Below are positions 11,355-22,882 of a stretch of 64,000 nt of DNA, piece by piece (the first letter of the stretch is position 1; each line of letters opens with the position of its first letter). The notes under the pieces were generated by a model. The model ran no database searches. It was given only the letters and a program-made list of their open reading frames with translations, and was not told the origin of the DNA. The stretch spans positions 124,001-188,000 of the forward strand of contig QVRM01005993.1 in NCBI GenBank assembly GCA_003439945.1, read 5' to 3'. Source of the stretch: Dermanyssus gallinae. Lineage: Eukaryota; Arthropoda; Arachnida; Mesostigmata; Dermanyssidae. The position numbers and the translations under genes were made by a program.

Positions 11355-11551
11355 TCGAGCCCGGTGGCGCGGTGGCATGCGTCTGCGCCTCGCGACCGGA
11401 GGAGACACGTAGGTGCGCGGGTTCGAGCCCCACCGTTGCACATTTGTATTTATTGGGGTCCGTCTATGAAGCAATGCGAAAAGCAGTCCCATGGACGTTA
11501 AATCTTGGCTGAGAGTCAGCCCCGAAAGGATTTTTTTTGAGTATTTGTATG
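11343..11551 (+). mobile_element. SINE-2 copy with target site duplication
   Basis: Body 11355-11539, flanked by perfect 12-base repeats agtatttgtatg at 11343-11354 and 11540-11551. The tRNA-like head has an A-box-like GTGGCATGCGTC and a B box GGGTTCGAGCCCC. The rest is shared with the copies at 24064-24248 (-) and 59635-59819 (-), such as CTTGGCTGAGAGTCAGCCCCGAA at the 3' end. It splits an RT fossil. Confidence 0.85.
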
Positions 11552-11640
11552 CGTTTTTATATTCTATTTATTTTTCCTGTGTCTGTAGCGGCATTTCTCT
11601 GGTATCCCCAGAAAATATTACATTTGCATTATTATTTTTT
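11552..11640 (-). pseudogene. LINE RT fossil, part beyond the SINE-2 insertion
   Basis: On the minus strand this supplies the residues just ahead of YKYLGVII (EYKNA), so the SINE interrupts one older element. Beyond about 11640 the similarity is lost. Confidence 0.4.
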
Positions 11641-12466
11641 TAAAGAGAATTGAATTTTGATTTGAATTGGTTTTAATTCTAGTTGACGCAGGTCGGTCGT
11701 GTGGCATAAATTTAGTTTAGATCGACATGTCAAATTCAGTCTCTATGCCTGAGAAGCTGTCATAAGCTAATTCTACCAGGCAAGACTGTATTGCGTTGCC
11801 GATTTGGCAAGTTTGTGTAGTAGAGCATTTCCGCCCAGCGACGGAGCTGCTGCATTGCTGGGCGGTTGCATTGGCGACAAACTGCAAATATGGGGCTTTT
11901 TGGCATCTTGGCAATGCGTAGATAATGAATGGCATGGGCAACGCCTGCAGTCAGTATGACATGCTTTCTTCAGTGAGGGAAAGCAATGGCGAAGATACGA
12001 AAGGTAGCAATATGTATCAGCAACAGTACAAGCGGGTAACACCGCAGTACACCCAATGTGGACAACGGATATCTAGGAGGTAATTGTCGTTTATTCCGCA
12101 CTTACTGTTGTGACAAGTGCGAGTATGGAAATAACAGCAATAATAATAGTGACAACAACAATAACAACAACAACAAAAAAACGTTTACTTGATTTAGTGA
12201 GGGTACCAAGAGAGATGGAGTAGCCTTGAACCCAGCAGAGCGCGCGTAGTTACTCGAATAAGAACTTCCGCTCCATTCCGGCCGGAAATGCTAAGAGGTA
12301 AAATTATAGAGTTGCAGACAGAGACAACAGCGACAACAACAACAACAATAGCAACAACACCGTAGAGACCGGAACGACTAATTCTGTGTTTGTATAGGAA
12401 CATCTTTAGCGTTTAACATAAATCGAAGTTTAGCTTGTCGACTCAACGCCAAACAGCAACGCCAGC
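11641..12466. other. Intergenic; simple CAA-rich sequence upstream of the lipocalin gene
   Basis: No exon recognised. It contains interrupted AAC/AAT triplets at about 12130-12180 and 12325-12362. The final part is the likely promoter flank of the downstream secreted-protein gene. Confidence 0.5.
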
Positions 12467-12474
12467 TATAAAAG
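12467..12474 (+). promoter_or_regulatory. TATA box of the lipocalin-like gene
   Basis: TATAAAAG stands 180 bases before the start codon at 12647. It implies transcription starting near 12497 and a 5' UTR of about 150 bases. No clear initiator motif could be assigned. Confidence 0.6.
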
Positions 12475-12646
12475 GATGACGTTTAGCTATTCGATGGGTT
12501 GTCGTTGTTGCTGTCGTCTCGCTCTATCTAACTTCGCAACAACGGCTGGTGATGTGGCTGGCGAAGCTGTGCCACCTTCCACCAAGAACACCGAGTCAGT
12601 CCTGTGAAAAAGTCCTGCACCGTGTCAACGCGCACGTCGCAACAAA

Positions 12647-14475
12647 ATGGCCTTGTTTGGTGCGACGACCCCGTGTATGATAGCTGTTGCACTCGGCGTA
12701 CTGCTTGTGAACACTTGGGCGCAACAGCAGTTTAGCGACGAGCCCTTCGTCTTTGATCAGGTATGGCGATAGGTGGCGGCGTGGTCTAGGGGTGGACTAG
12801 TGCCCCACTGGTTGTGGGGCATGGTTGTCATCTACCATGGGGGTGTCGTCGCCGGTTCGATCCCTGCTGTTGTTGGTCGAATTTTCTTTGAGCGATGCTC
12901 ATTGAGAATAGCATTGATAAACAGCCATACCGCTGAGAGTCAGCGGCCGTGCTGCCACAAGGACGGTTGGGGAAACCCTAGATATCTTAACATGTTCGGC
13001 CCTCGGTGCATTGAAGATATATACCTCTGGTCAAGTGGCAAGCTCGTAGGGGACTAGGGAGGATAGTCTAGAATTAAGGTACGACGATAGAGGCTGTTCC
13101 GAACTTGCGGTCAACAAAGGTCGTGCAGATCGAGACCCTAACACCGTAGAGCACGTGACGAGGTTCTGTGTGAGTGTCAAATGTTTCTTGCCGAACTAAA
13201 AACCAAACGCTGTCACACATTTGGTAAGACTGTTTATTAATCAACATGGGCATTATTAATTAGTTAATGAGTAAATATTATTATTTGGTAATACCCAACC
13301 AATGTAGCTACCCAGTTGTAGGCAGGTGTTTTCGCTGTACCAGACTTCATATTTTGTCTGACTAAATTTAAGTGTCGTGTATTGCAATACAGCGCTACTT
13401 AACCTGTTGGTGATGAGCGCCAGTGTGCCTATACAAGGTATCTATGCAAACTGCAAATGTTCTTCATTCGATTGGTCAAAAGTTTTTCTAGTAGCATAAA
13501 TAATCATAATACATATCTAAAGGCTGGGAATCGTGTTTTCACTGGCATTTCAGTTCAAGGATTTGAAGTTCTTCGTCACTCACAGAGGTGGGCTGATTGT
13601 GCCTGGAAAGGTGATTCGCGGCGGAGATGCGTCGTGCGTAATGGCCTCATTTGAGGTCAGTCAGAACTTACACTTGAATTTCAATTTCAGTGTTTACTAG
13701 TCTGTTTCTACCTATCTTGTCTTCGGGGTCGACAGTTACGCAGAAGGTTGACCTGGCGGAAAGATGTCAATCTAGATCCACTCAGACAAAATACGAACAC
13801 TGTCAGAAATAACTAAAATGATAATAACGATTTTACGTCATCAACTCGTTTCGACTTTCGAGCTTTTAGACCGGCAAACACTTACATTAGTTAGACCAGA
13901 CAAATACCTTTTCGCTTTAATCAATTTAAGTTTTTTCAGATGAGATACTGTGTACTTTGGCCTATCTAGTCTTCAGATGATTATGGACAGTTCTTACACA
14001 AATGGGTGAACGCAATCAACATAGCGGAACTATTTGAACCTCTATTGTGATTACATCCATATTTGTGTTCGTCCTATAATTACTTTCTCATACTATAATT
14101 GAGTTATAATACCCGTTTACCCCTTGATCAAAAATACTTTGCTAAAGTGTCATAAAAGCCTAGCCCATTTTCCACAATTACCCACGTTTCTACGAAATAC
14201 AGTTCTATTTAGGTGTATTTAAAAAATAATCTTCTTATTAATGCTTGCACTGGCATGTAAGGTAATCTGCTATAGACCTAAAGCCATATTTGCAGCGTTT
14301 GTGTCTTTATATGGATATTAAGTTCTGTTAAAATACATGATGTAAACATTCTATCATCTATTTTAACACTTTTCTTGATTTGAAAGCTTTTGAAAAGAAA
14401 AATTTCTTGATACCACAAATTTGAAAGTCGGGAAGGAATGTAGGTGCAATATGAAATAACAATTTTATCTACGTA

Positions 14476-14535
<60 letters not shown>

Positions 14536-16932
14536 AGCAAGTTTGTGCTCACGACAACTCCACTGTTTGCGTGTGTTGCAGGACTTGCAAGATGGCAACT
14601 TTACGTACATCATCGAATTTACTGAGAACGGGTAGGAGCTTTAATCGCTTTTGAGTTACATTAATTTAGCACAATGTTACTATAATTGTGCTGAAAGGTA
14701 GAATGAGTTTTTGAGTTAACTTTTTATTTAAATAAATGTCGCGTCTTGTTTGTCTCTAATCTCTCTAGCATATTATTCTACGAGTGCACGCACCTTAAGA
14801 AAATTGACCTTTGTAAAATCAATTCACAATTGAGCAGGCTAGTAGTCATGCAGAGATATGAAGTTGATCCAAATAGAAATCTGGCAGGCTGAACAATAAT
14901 AACAGTAATCAATCTATGGATATGAATTGTGATATTGGATCTAGGGTTCCACGTCGCATCACGCATCCGGCGATCGCAACGCAGAACGGCTTCAGCTTTT
15001 TGGCTCTTTCGGGCGGCGTCGTAAACGTCGAGGTTCTCGAAACAGATTACTCTAACTACGCCATCGTCATCTATTCCAACGGGGGTAAAACACTTCAATT
15101 GCTGCTCGCAACACAAATTGTATTCAATTGAAGTCTGTTTTTTAATACGATCATTTAATGACAACGATCTTTTTTTTTCACATATTCACAAATATTGCAA
15201 GAAGGCGGTTGTAATTTAAACCTTCTACAGTTACCTGTTTTGTCGGCAAAAGTCAGAGCCGGAATGAACTTATTTTAAGGTTTTTCTCAATGTGAGAGTC
15301 AATTTAAGCAGACTAGTGTAGCCGTCATTGACGGAATAATAACTGTGACTTTAAATATTCCTTGTAGTTTTGCATGACTTTAATACTACACAAGCTGACA
15401 GAAAAGGTGTTTTACTCTCTGACAGCTAGAATGGCCAAATGCTTGGCTGCCCTTGCTGCTTCGGTGCATGCGGCTTTTTAGTTTGACCGTGCGACCGTAG
15501 ATGCTCTAGTTCCTCTTGCCCTTCCAACGCGATTAAGTTCTAGTACTTTCGGCTATTCAATTTTTTCAGAAAATCCAGTCTCATGCATTTTCTTAAAAAT
15601 CACTATCAGTGTTAAGTGGCGCGGTTCTCGAGACATACGAAGAAAGCGCCTCTGTGCCACACTCAGTCGTTTCGCCCAACCCTTACTGCAGGCAATCCAA
15701 AATCCTGATCCGTACGTAAGGTGACTCAGAAAAATGTGTTGTAGAGAGTATCTTGATGAGTTGGTGAGTATACGGAACCCTACATGCGCGGCGTTACCAG
15801 AAAGTATTACATCCACTCTTACACCGAGGACCTTGACACAGTTGCTTAGTTTTATCAGGTGGCCATTTATGGTTACAGGTGGCATTTAATAGATCGTGTT
15901 ATTCTTTCCGATGGCCACCACTTGAGTTTTCTTTGCATTAATAGCAATACGGTTTGCTACAAACCAAGCGTTAAGGGCAGTGACATGATGTGCACCCGAT
16001 GTACCTCCTCACCAGATTGCCCAACATATTTAAAAGAGCTGTCGTCAGCATTAATGATAGCCGCGATATTTTCTATTGCATTTCTAAAGCAAATGAAGGC
16101 CGGTGGGCCAATGCACGAGCCCTGGGGTATATCGAAACCGCAAGCAGTTCCGACCGGGTTCCCCCACGTCCACAAGCTGGCGACGCCCGGGCAAGTACGC
16201 CGATAGCAGTTAATTGGCGTAAGGCTCAGGTCCTTTAATTTGAGTAGGAGAATCTGAACGAACACTGTCAAAGGCGCGCCGGAGATCTTCAAAAGGTGCT
16301 GCACAGAACAATCTTCTATCTAACTCGAAGCGTCCACCCTCCACTAGCTGCATAACGGTATGGCCTGCACCCCGGCTTTTGCGAAATCAAAGTTGGTTGC
16401 CCGAGAGCATGGTGTTGTTGCTTTTGAGATGTCTCGTCATTGGGCTAACAAGTGTTTTTCAATAGTCGTTTTTAAAACAGGCAGAACCCTCACTGGGCGG
16501 TAGTTTGACGGGTCGCTGTTACTACCATCCTTGTATATCGGTACCACTCTGGCGATTTTTAAGCGGCTTTAAGGGTATGCTGCCTCCAATATTATGGCAT
16601 TGATGATGTGTGTCAGAGGGTCGGCTACGTGAGATCTAACATGGTGGAGAATGTGGATATTAGTGATCCAGTGGCCGGACACCACGAAGTAGAGGCAACA
16701 CTTGGAGTTTCGTCACCTTTTTAAAACGAATTGTCGTCGTGGGGTGCTCTGGTAGAGTAAGGGGATCTAACTCAATTGTTATATCATTATTATAATAATG
16801 TTAAAATTGATTTTGAAAAGTATCAGTAAACCCCCTTCTCTTTTCTCTCTGCAGCACGAACGACTTTGCCATAACCATCAATGTGGTAATGAACGACCAC
16901 TTCCTCCCAGCCAGATCATACTGAGTACAATG

Positions 16933-16963
<31 letters not shown>

Positions 16964-17842
16964 TATACATATACACACATGTCTATTAAACTTCGCCGGA
17001 CGGGAATATCTTCACGGCGTGATCATAGTGCCACGTGCTTCAACTATCAAGTGGTTGATATGTGTATATGTTTATGTAAAATTCCAAAAGTATTTACGTT
17101 TTCCAAACTAGATCGAGCGTAAAACCATCATGCAAATATGACTTTGCATAATTGTTTGCCAACGTCCAATGGAAACTCCGCCAGACATTTTGTGTCCCTG
17201 TCTCGAGAACTTAAACTTTTTTGAGAGGCAAAATACTTTCACATTTTTGACATGTGTGACATAAGTAATGAGCGATATTATTTATGTACAACTCTACAGT
17301 CAATGCAGTATTACCGTTTAAGGGTATTTCGCTGTTTTAAAATTGCTTGGACTGCTCAGTTTGGAAGACACCTATTTGTTATGTGCCGGAACTTTTTAAG
17401 TTCCTCATGTGGACTTGAAATGACTCACTTGATTACTCTTTGAGAGTTCTTATCTAAGCTTCCATATAGTCAGTTAATGTAGTATTTTGTTAAATGTTTG
17501 CGGCGTTTCTACTTAAAAAATAGGCAGCAAATGCAAGAGTGTATCCGCAGAGATTTGATGTAGAAATTATTTTTTGACGGTTGCTTATCTACGTGTTGCT
17601 AATGGCGTTTACTATTAAAACCACGGCAGAACTTATAAGCAGCATTGGATTAAAGCAAGGATTCTTCTCGTTCAAATGTGTGTATGTGCTAAAAAATGCG
17701 CTGAACAGAGCTAAAATACCCAATCGTGATGGCGACCACCAGAATGGCATCGACAATTATTCGTCAACGCTTTATGGAACTTACCGGCGGCAGCCTCGTC
17801 GCTCTCGAAGTTATCGACAACAGAGCATGCGTGCGAAACTAA
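12647..17842 (+). CDS. Secreted lipocalin-like protein, six exons
   Basis: Small secreted beta-barrel carrier for hydrophobic ligands; the ligand is unknown. Exons: 12647-12760, 13554-13655, 14582-14631, 14945-15084, 16855-16885 (start uncertain) and 17711-17842 (stop TAA 17840-17842), about 190 residues. ATG 12647 sits in AAAATGG and opens a signal peptide (residues 1-26, core MIAVALGVLLV, likely cleaved after NTWA). The lipocalin call rests on LQDGNFTYIIEFTENG, then GGVVNVEVLETDYSNYAIV, which matches the TDYxNYA-V strand motif of the apolipoprotein D group, and on conserved Cys residues (SCVMASF near the N-terminus, RACVRN at the end). The GxW motif of strand A is not evident. Exon 4 ends in phase 1, while exon 5 as drawn needs phase 2. 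A more upstream acceptor near 16825 would fix the frame, so this junction is unresolved. An uncharacterised secreted protein is the alternative. Confidence 0.7.
12761..13090 (+). mobile_element. SINE-1 copy inserted at the lipocalin exon 1 splice donor
   Basis: Body 12773-13078, with the same tRNA-like head (TGGTCTAGGGG, GGTTCGATCCC) and body as the copies at 4136 and 31275. The duplicated target is gtatggcgatag at 12761-12772 and gtacgacgatag at 13079-13090 (10 of 12). The first repeat starts with the GT of the exon 1 donor, so the element lies 12 bases into intron 1. Confidence 0.85.
14476..14534. repeat. (AT)n microsatellite
   Basis: About 55 bases, ending less than 50 bases before the acceptor of lipocalin exon 3 at 14582. 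Confidence 0.9.
15553..16760 (-). pseudogene. R1/I/jockey-like LINE reverse transcriptase fossil in a lipocalin intron
   Basis: Minus strand, from high to low coordinates. First KIARVVPIYKDGSNSDPSNY and RPVRVLPVLKTTIEKH at about 16440-16555 (fingers). Then DIPQGSCIGPPAFICF and INADDSSFKYVG in 15957-16170 (motifs B and C, the first residue of the usual xADD changed). Then NGHLIKLSNCVKVLGVRVD and a QRRFLRMSREPRH-like thumb near 15590-15885. Frameshifts and stops divide it. It is antisense to the lipocalin gene and lies wholly within its fourth intron (15085-16854), so it can be spliced out. Confidence 0.8.
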
Positions 17843-17885
17843 AGGTAAAACCACAATAGTTTAAATTATCATGGAGGTACTAACA

Positions 17886-17888
<3 letters not shown>

Positions 17889-17957
<69 letters not shown>
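17889..17957. repeat. (AT)n microsatellite
   Basis: About 68 bases, starting 46 bases after the lipocalin stop codon, hence in or just past its 3' UTR. A shorter (AT)n tract follows at 18030-18050. Confidence 0.9.
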
Positions 17958-17961
<4 letters not shown>

Positions 17962-18054
17962 GTAATGATTTATTAATCATTTACAATACGTTTGCACACT
18001 CGGTAGTGCTTATCTTCTTTATGCTTCGCTTATATATATATATATATATATATT

Positions 18055-18775
18055 TACGGACGGATCGAAAAGTCCTGATACATTTGTTTGAAAACGAATA
18101 TTTATTTGCTCTTCTAAAGTGTTTTTGTTTCCTTTAAATTAGCTCTTGCTCGTTGCAATGCACTTGTGTTACCTTCTTTTACAATTTTCGATAACATTTT
18201 TCAACGCGTCTTTCGAAATCGAATTGAGTGGCTTCTGCAATTTTTTCTTTATCTCTTCTATAGCTCAGAAGCGTTATCCTTTCAAGAGTTTGTATTCTTG
18301 GAAACTGGATATATAAGTTCAAAAAAGTTGCACGTATTGTTAATCTCATTAAGAATCCAAGAGTTGCTTCCCCAAAGTACAGGCCTCTTGCATCAAACGT
18401 TCTTGCGCAAGCTTCTTAATTTAATTTGGCGGTGTAACCTTTCTTGACCGTAAAAAAATAAAATATAAAAGTACACAACAAAGATTCGTGGAAAAAGATT
18501 CCCTTGCAGTCAAAAAACAGTCTAGACCTAAACTATGTTTAAATTTCTTCGATCGGCCCTATCCTTGGAAGCACCACTGAGAGGTTTGCGCTTTGGTCTC
18601 GATGTCCTAAGTTAAATGAAGGTTCAATTCGGAATTCAATTTCCCGACGGGCGTTCATTTGATGGAAAGTTAACGTTTTTGAACTAACTCCGCAGCCACT
18701 CTTTTGGCGCATATGCCGACAATATGTCCTCAATTAAAATTCTAATAGTAACTTGGCGATTGTTAGGTACGTATC
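18055..18775 (-). pseudogene. Possible Tc1-like DNA transposon remnant
   Basis: The minus strand encodes KRVAAELVQKR and QTSQWCFQG-GRSKKFKH (helix-turn-helix-like) at the high-coordinate end. At the low end it encodes EEIKKKLQKPLNSISKDALK and NVIENCKRR, resembling the end of Tc1-type transposases, then a terminal sequence (ggacttttcgatccgtccg) that could be an inverted repeat. No matching repeat was found at the other end, and the central catalytic part is too decayed to show Asp/Glu residues. Confidence 0.35.
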
Positions 18776-19560
18776 ACAAACGCTTTTTATGTTTTTGACG
18801 GCGAATGCCTTTTGAACGGGGAACTCTTTGGTTTCTTCACATCCGTCGCGAAACCGGCGATACTAAGTATACACCCTATTACTTTAGAATTATTTACTTT
18901 AGAACATATTATTTGATTTTAAACACAAAACTTGTTGTTTCTCCATTTTTGGCTCCTTTAAAGTGTTTTCTTTACGTCCTTGAACCAAACTAAAAAAATG
19001 AACCACCTAGCACAAAATTTTGCCGATGTGTAGCCGATGAATGGCGCCTCTAAGCAACAAAGCCAAAAGTCTTTAGTGGTTTCTGTCTGGTGGCAACATT
19101 CAAATAACTTGCCGATTTGCCCTCGCATATCTCCATGTGTACACATTCTAATATATAATTTTTTGTGCTCAGCTAGGGCCGGCGCACTCCGCTCCACATT
19201 GAGGCTCAAATTCTGACGCTGCAGGGATCCGTCGACAGAGAGCCTGAATAGAAGACGCGATACCGTTTCGTGAATGACGCCACTGGCACTTGACACATAG
19301 ATGTTGAGCGTCTTTCCATGCGCGAGGCAGAACGAAAGAGGAAGTAAGCCCGCTTCGGAGGATGAACGTTGCACGCGTTGTTCTGGTGCATTGTCTTAAC
19401 GCACGTTAATAAATGACGGAAACGGCACGATGTGTTGCAGCCTCTGCGCACCTCGATTCGCACACCCAGTTGCCGCATCGCCTCTTTTATTTGATTTTTC
19501 AAACTTTTTTTTAAATATATATTTGTATAGTTCTTTATTAACGGCGCTTGATATTAGCTC

Positions 19561-19630
<70 letters not shown>

Positions 19631-19958
19631 TGGACTGACATAGCCCGCCGGCAAATTTATTTGTCTATGTTGTCTGTTATCACAATGTATTTGTATAGTT
19701 ATATCTATTGACGCACTTGCCGCGTGCGTACGCTTCGAACAGGTGCCTATGATTAACCGTTTCCATTCAAAGGCCGCGCTACAGCTCGTATAACAAGCTA
19801 ACAATCTAGCGTATATGATGTATTAATCGTTTATTTGCATATCTAAAAAACGACTTTGTGTTTTTAAAATCAAGACTGGCTTCTTCCATCATACGAAGTC
19901 TTCTAGTCGCCTTTCAGTTCAGATATTCTGGCAGTACTGTCGGCAGAGATATTTTTAG
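18776..19958. other. No recognised gene; contains an open minus-strand frame
   Basis: The minus-strand frame 18958-19374 (138 codons) has a mixed, protein-like composition (CRxxF, several Cys) but no family I recognise and no convincing splice sites. The rest is AT-rich, including the (AT)n array at 19565-19631. Confidence 0.4.
19565..19631. repeat. (AT)n microsatellite
   Basis: About 67 bases of alternating A and T with minor interruptions by C near both ends. Confidence 0.9.
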
Positions 19959-20164
19959 TTAGAGCAGTTATGGTGGTTACAAAGCGTGCTCTATCAAAAT
20001 GTGTGCACCACAGCAAAAGTGATTGCATTTCTGTTGCTTCGACGAAAGTCTGTGCCTCTTTAAGAAGAAAAGACCCTCTTTTGTGCGGGCAAATCAATGA
20101 GATCGTAACAATGCTCAATACATGTATTGCCGAACAATGCCCGTTTGTGAGCAACACTGTTTAA
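19959..20164 (+). CDS. Putative terminal exon of a Cys-rich protein, unrecognised
   Basis: After an acceptor-like tatttttag the frame runs 67 codons to TAA 20162-20164. It has six Cys in KCVHHSKSDC, KVCASL, LLCGQ, NTCIAEQC and a balanced composition, unlike the simple repeats around it. It could be the last exon of a small secreted protein. No family was recognised, no upstream exon was found, and chance remains possible. Confidence 0.3.
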
Positions 20165-20210
20165 GACAAACAACTGGGAACAAATCGCGTAAGGTTTTTC
20201 GAGAACGGCA

Positions 20211-20211
<1 letters not shown>

Positions 20212-20298
<87 letters not shown>
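20212..20298. repeat. (TAA)n microsatellite, left flank of a LINE
   Basis: About 29 AAT/TAA units, directly abutting the 5' end of the LINE fragment at 20299. Confidence 0.95.
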
Positions 20299-20299
<1 letters not shown>

Positions 20300-22728
20300 C
20301 GAGGTCACTCGCCCTCGACTGTATTGTCATGATGCTGAGGCTGCGCAGGTCAGTTTCAATGATGAAATAGATAACACATTCGCCACTGTACGTAATACTA
20401 AGAATCACTTTGCTACTCAATGTAATGACACTAACATAAATAATAATTTCAGTAAACTATCCAGTCACACCAATAGTAATGGTAATAGATACAGTAATGA
20501 CAGTCATGCAACTAGTCACATTAATAGTAATGGTAACCTTAGTAGTGTAAGCCCATTAGCTACTAGTTCTACTAATAGTTGTATTGTCACTGATGAAAGA
20601 ATCTTAGGTATCTCCGACGATGACGACGACTATTGATTTAGTTTTAACCTCAGACCCGTCCATCATTGGAGATATACGAGTATTTCAGTCGCCAATTCCA
20701 TCCGACCACAATGCCATTTCGTTTTCTATTTTATTTGAGGGTGAATATCCTACGGTAGACGAGGGACGTTATGATTTCTGGGAGGGGGACTATGAAATGA
20801 TCAGCTGTAGGCTTGCTTGCATAAACTGGAGAAACTTGTTTTTAATTTGCGATACCGTTGACTCGATGTATGATAGTTTTGTATACCAGATACATTCACT
20901 AATTGAAGAGTTTGTACCTAAACGAAATGGCAAGTTAAACAGAATGCTAATTTACGTAAATATGTCACCAATCTAGAACGGTTGATTGACCAGGAGCCAA
21001 ATGTGCAGTATGAAAAAAAGTTGAGGAAGGCGACTAGAAGACTTCGTATAATGGAAGAAGCCAGTCTTGATTTTAAAAACACAAAGTCAATTCTTAGATA
21101 TGCAAATAAACGATTAAAGGGAAAAGAAAACATTGCGGCTTTAAATATAGATCAGACGGTCCTCGTCGACGACGCTTCTAAAGCAAATGCATTTAAGGAC
21201 TTCTTCTCGTCGGTTTATGTTGCCCAAGGGAGTTCAGTTCCCGAAGGTGTTTCCAACGACGTGGTCTCGAAAGATAGGTGTCCATACTTGGAAATATCAG
21301 AATATAATATTCTTTCTAAAATCAAACAACTACCCACTAAATGCAGCTTTACTCCTGATTTAATCCCACCCATATTTTATAAAAATGTAGCGTCTGCGAT
21401 AACTGAACCCCTTTTTTTATATTCAGTAGGTTCTATGAGGATGGCATTGTGCCAAAACATTTTCGGCAATCAGTCGTAACCCCTGTACATAGGAAGGGCC
21501 TAAAGTCAAATGTAGATAATTACAGACCTGTAGCTCAATCATCTATCGCATGTATCATCTTTGAAAAACTGTTAGTGGACTTAATTTTTCATTTTCTTCA
21601 ATCTAAATGCTTGCTGGATGAGAACCAACATGGTTTTACTAAAGGCAAATCCACGGCAACTCAATTTTGATTTCTCGATTTGACAGAGTAAACCATGTGA
21701 AACTGGTACAAAAGCTTAGGTACTTGGATGTAGACACTCGCTCTATATCATGTATTTCTAGTTATCTTACCCGTAGAGAGTTCTGCGTTTGCATAAAAAA
21801 TAGCTTTAGTGAGTCGGGCACGTGTCCCTCAGGCGTTCCTCAGGGATCAAGCCTCGGGCCACTTTTATTTTGCACATTTGTTTTAGATCTTAAAAACGTT
21901 ATTCCTGAGGCGATAACATATAAGCTTTATGCTGATGATTTGAAACTATACGGACCTTCCAACACCGCTAGCGAAAGACAAGTACTACAGAGTACGATTG
22001 AGGCGGTTTCTAAGTGGTATGTGGATAATGAAATGCTTATATCAGTGCCGAAATGTGCTGTATTGTGTTTAAAAGAAGCCCATAAGTACATGCTACATGG
22101 GGAGGCTATCCCTATTTTAAATTGTATTAGGGACCTAGGGGTTGCGGTGACACCGCAATTGGATTTTAGCACTCATATTACACAAGTCATCCGATCAGCT
22201 AATCTTATATCTAATACCATATTTCGTTGTTTCAATATTAATGAGTTCAATTTTTACATGAGGCTTTATAATAGTTTGGCTGTACCTAAGTTTATATATT
22301 GCTGTGAGGTTTGGTGGCCTTATTTAGATAAACACATTGAAGCAATGGAAAGTGTACAGAGGAGATTCCTTCGTCGTGTCTTGTTAAGGTGTAACATTGC
22401 CCGAAATTTTATTTTGATAAGCCCTATTCGGGACTTCAGTCCAGAGCGGATTATCGCATGTTCAATCATATCATAAACTCATCAAATAAGTCAAACTATT
22501 TTAGCATTCGGTTGAACAATCTTAGAAGCGGTAACACCATTTCGTCGAAACAAATTGCCAAAACAGATCGTGTAAATAACATATTTTCATGGCGGATGGC
22601 GAGGGCACTGAGAACTTGAAACGCTAACAGTGCAAATGTCGCCACACAAGTAAACTGACTATTATATGTATCTAGGTAACGGTTTGTAAAATGTAAATAT
22701 TGTCCCCCCTTTGACAAAATAAAGGTGC

Positions 22729-22729
<1 letters not shown>
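20299..22729 (+). mobile_element. 5'-truncated CR1/jockey-like LINE between (TAA)n arrays
   Basis: Begins in a Ser/Asn-rich stretch, then the C-terminal part of an APE endonuclease (TTIDLVLTSDPS, IPSDHNAISF with the catalytic SDH, 20620-20740). The RT follows: TPVHRKGLKSNVDNYRPVAQ and ENQHGFTKGKSTATQF (21449-21670), GVPQGSSLGPLLFCTFVLDL (motif B), YKLYADDLKLYG (motif C, YADD), RDLGVAVTPQLDF and a QRRFLRRVLLR thumb (21667-22476). At least three frameshifts or stops break it, and motif A is damaged around 21660-21690. It ends in AATAAAGGTGCA and runs straight into (TAA)n at 22730. A related copy lies at 27960-28520. Confidence 0.85.
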
Positions 22730-22795
<66 letters not shown>

Positions 22796-22799
22796 TAAA

Positions 22800-22880
<81 letters not shown>
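22730..22880. repeat. (TAA)n microsatellite, right flank or tail of a LINE
   Basis: About 50 TAA units with one AAAAT-type interruption near 22788-22806. It follows the LINE polyadenylation signal (22718-22723) by only a few bases. Confidence 0.95.

Positions 22881-22882
<2 letters not shown>

Noticed and set aside
20060..20420. Open frames of poly-Asn, poly-Tyr or poly-Leu over (TAA)n arrays (also at 22496-22963, 36549, 40045, 40927, 46290)
   Set aside because: They are translations of microsatellites; any triplet repeat without stops is open.
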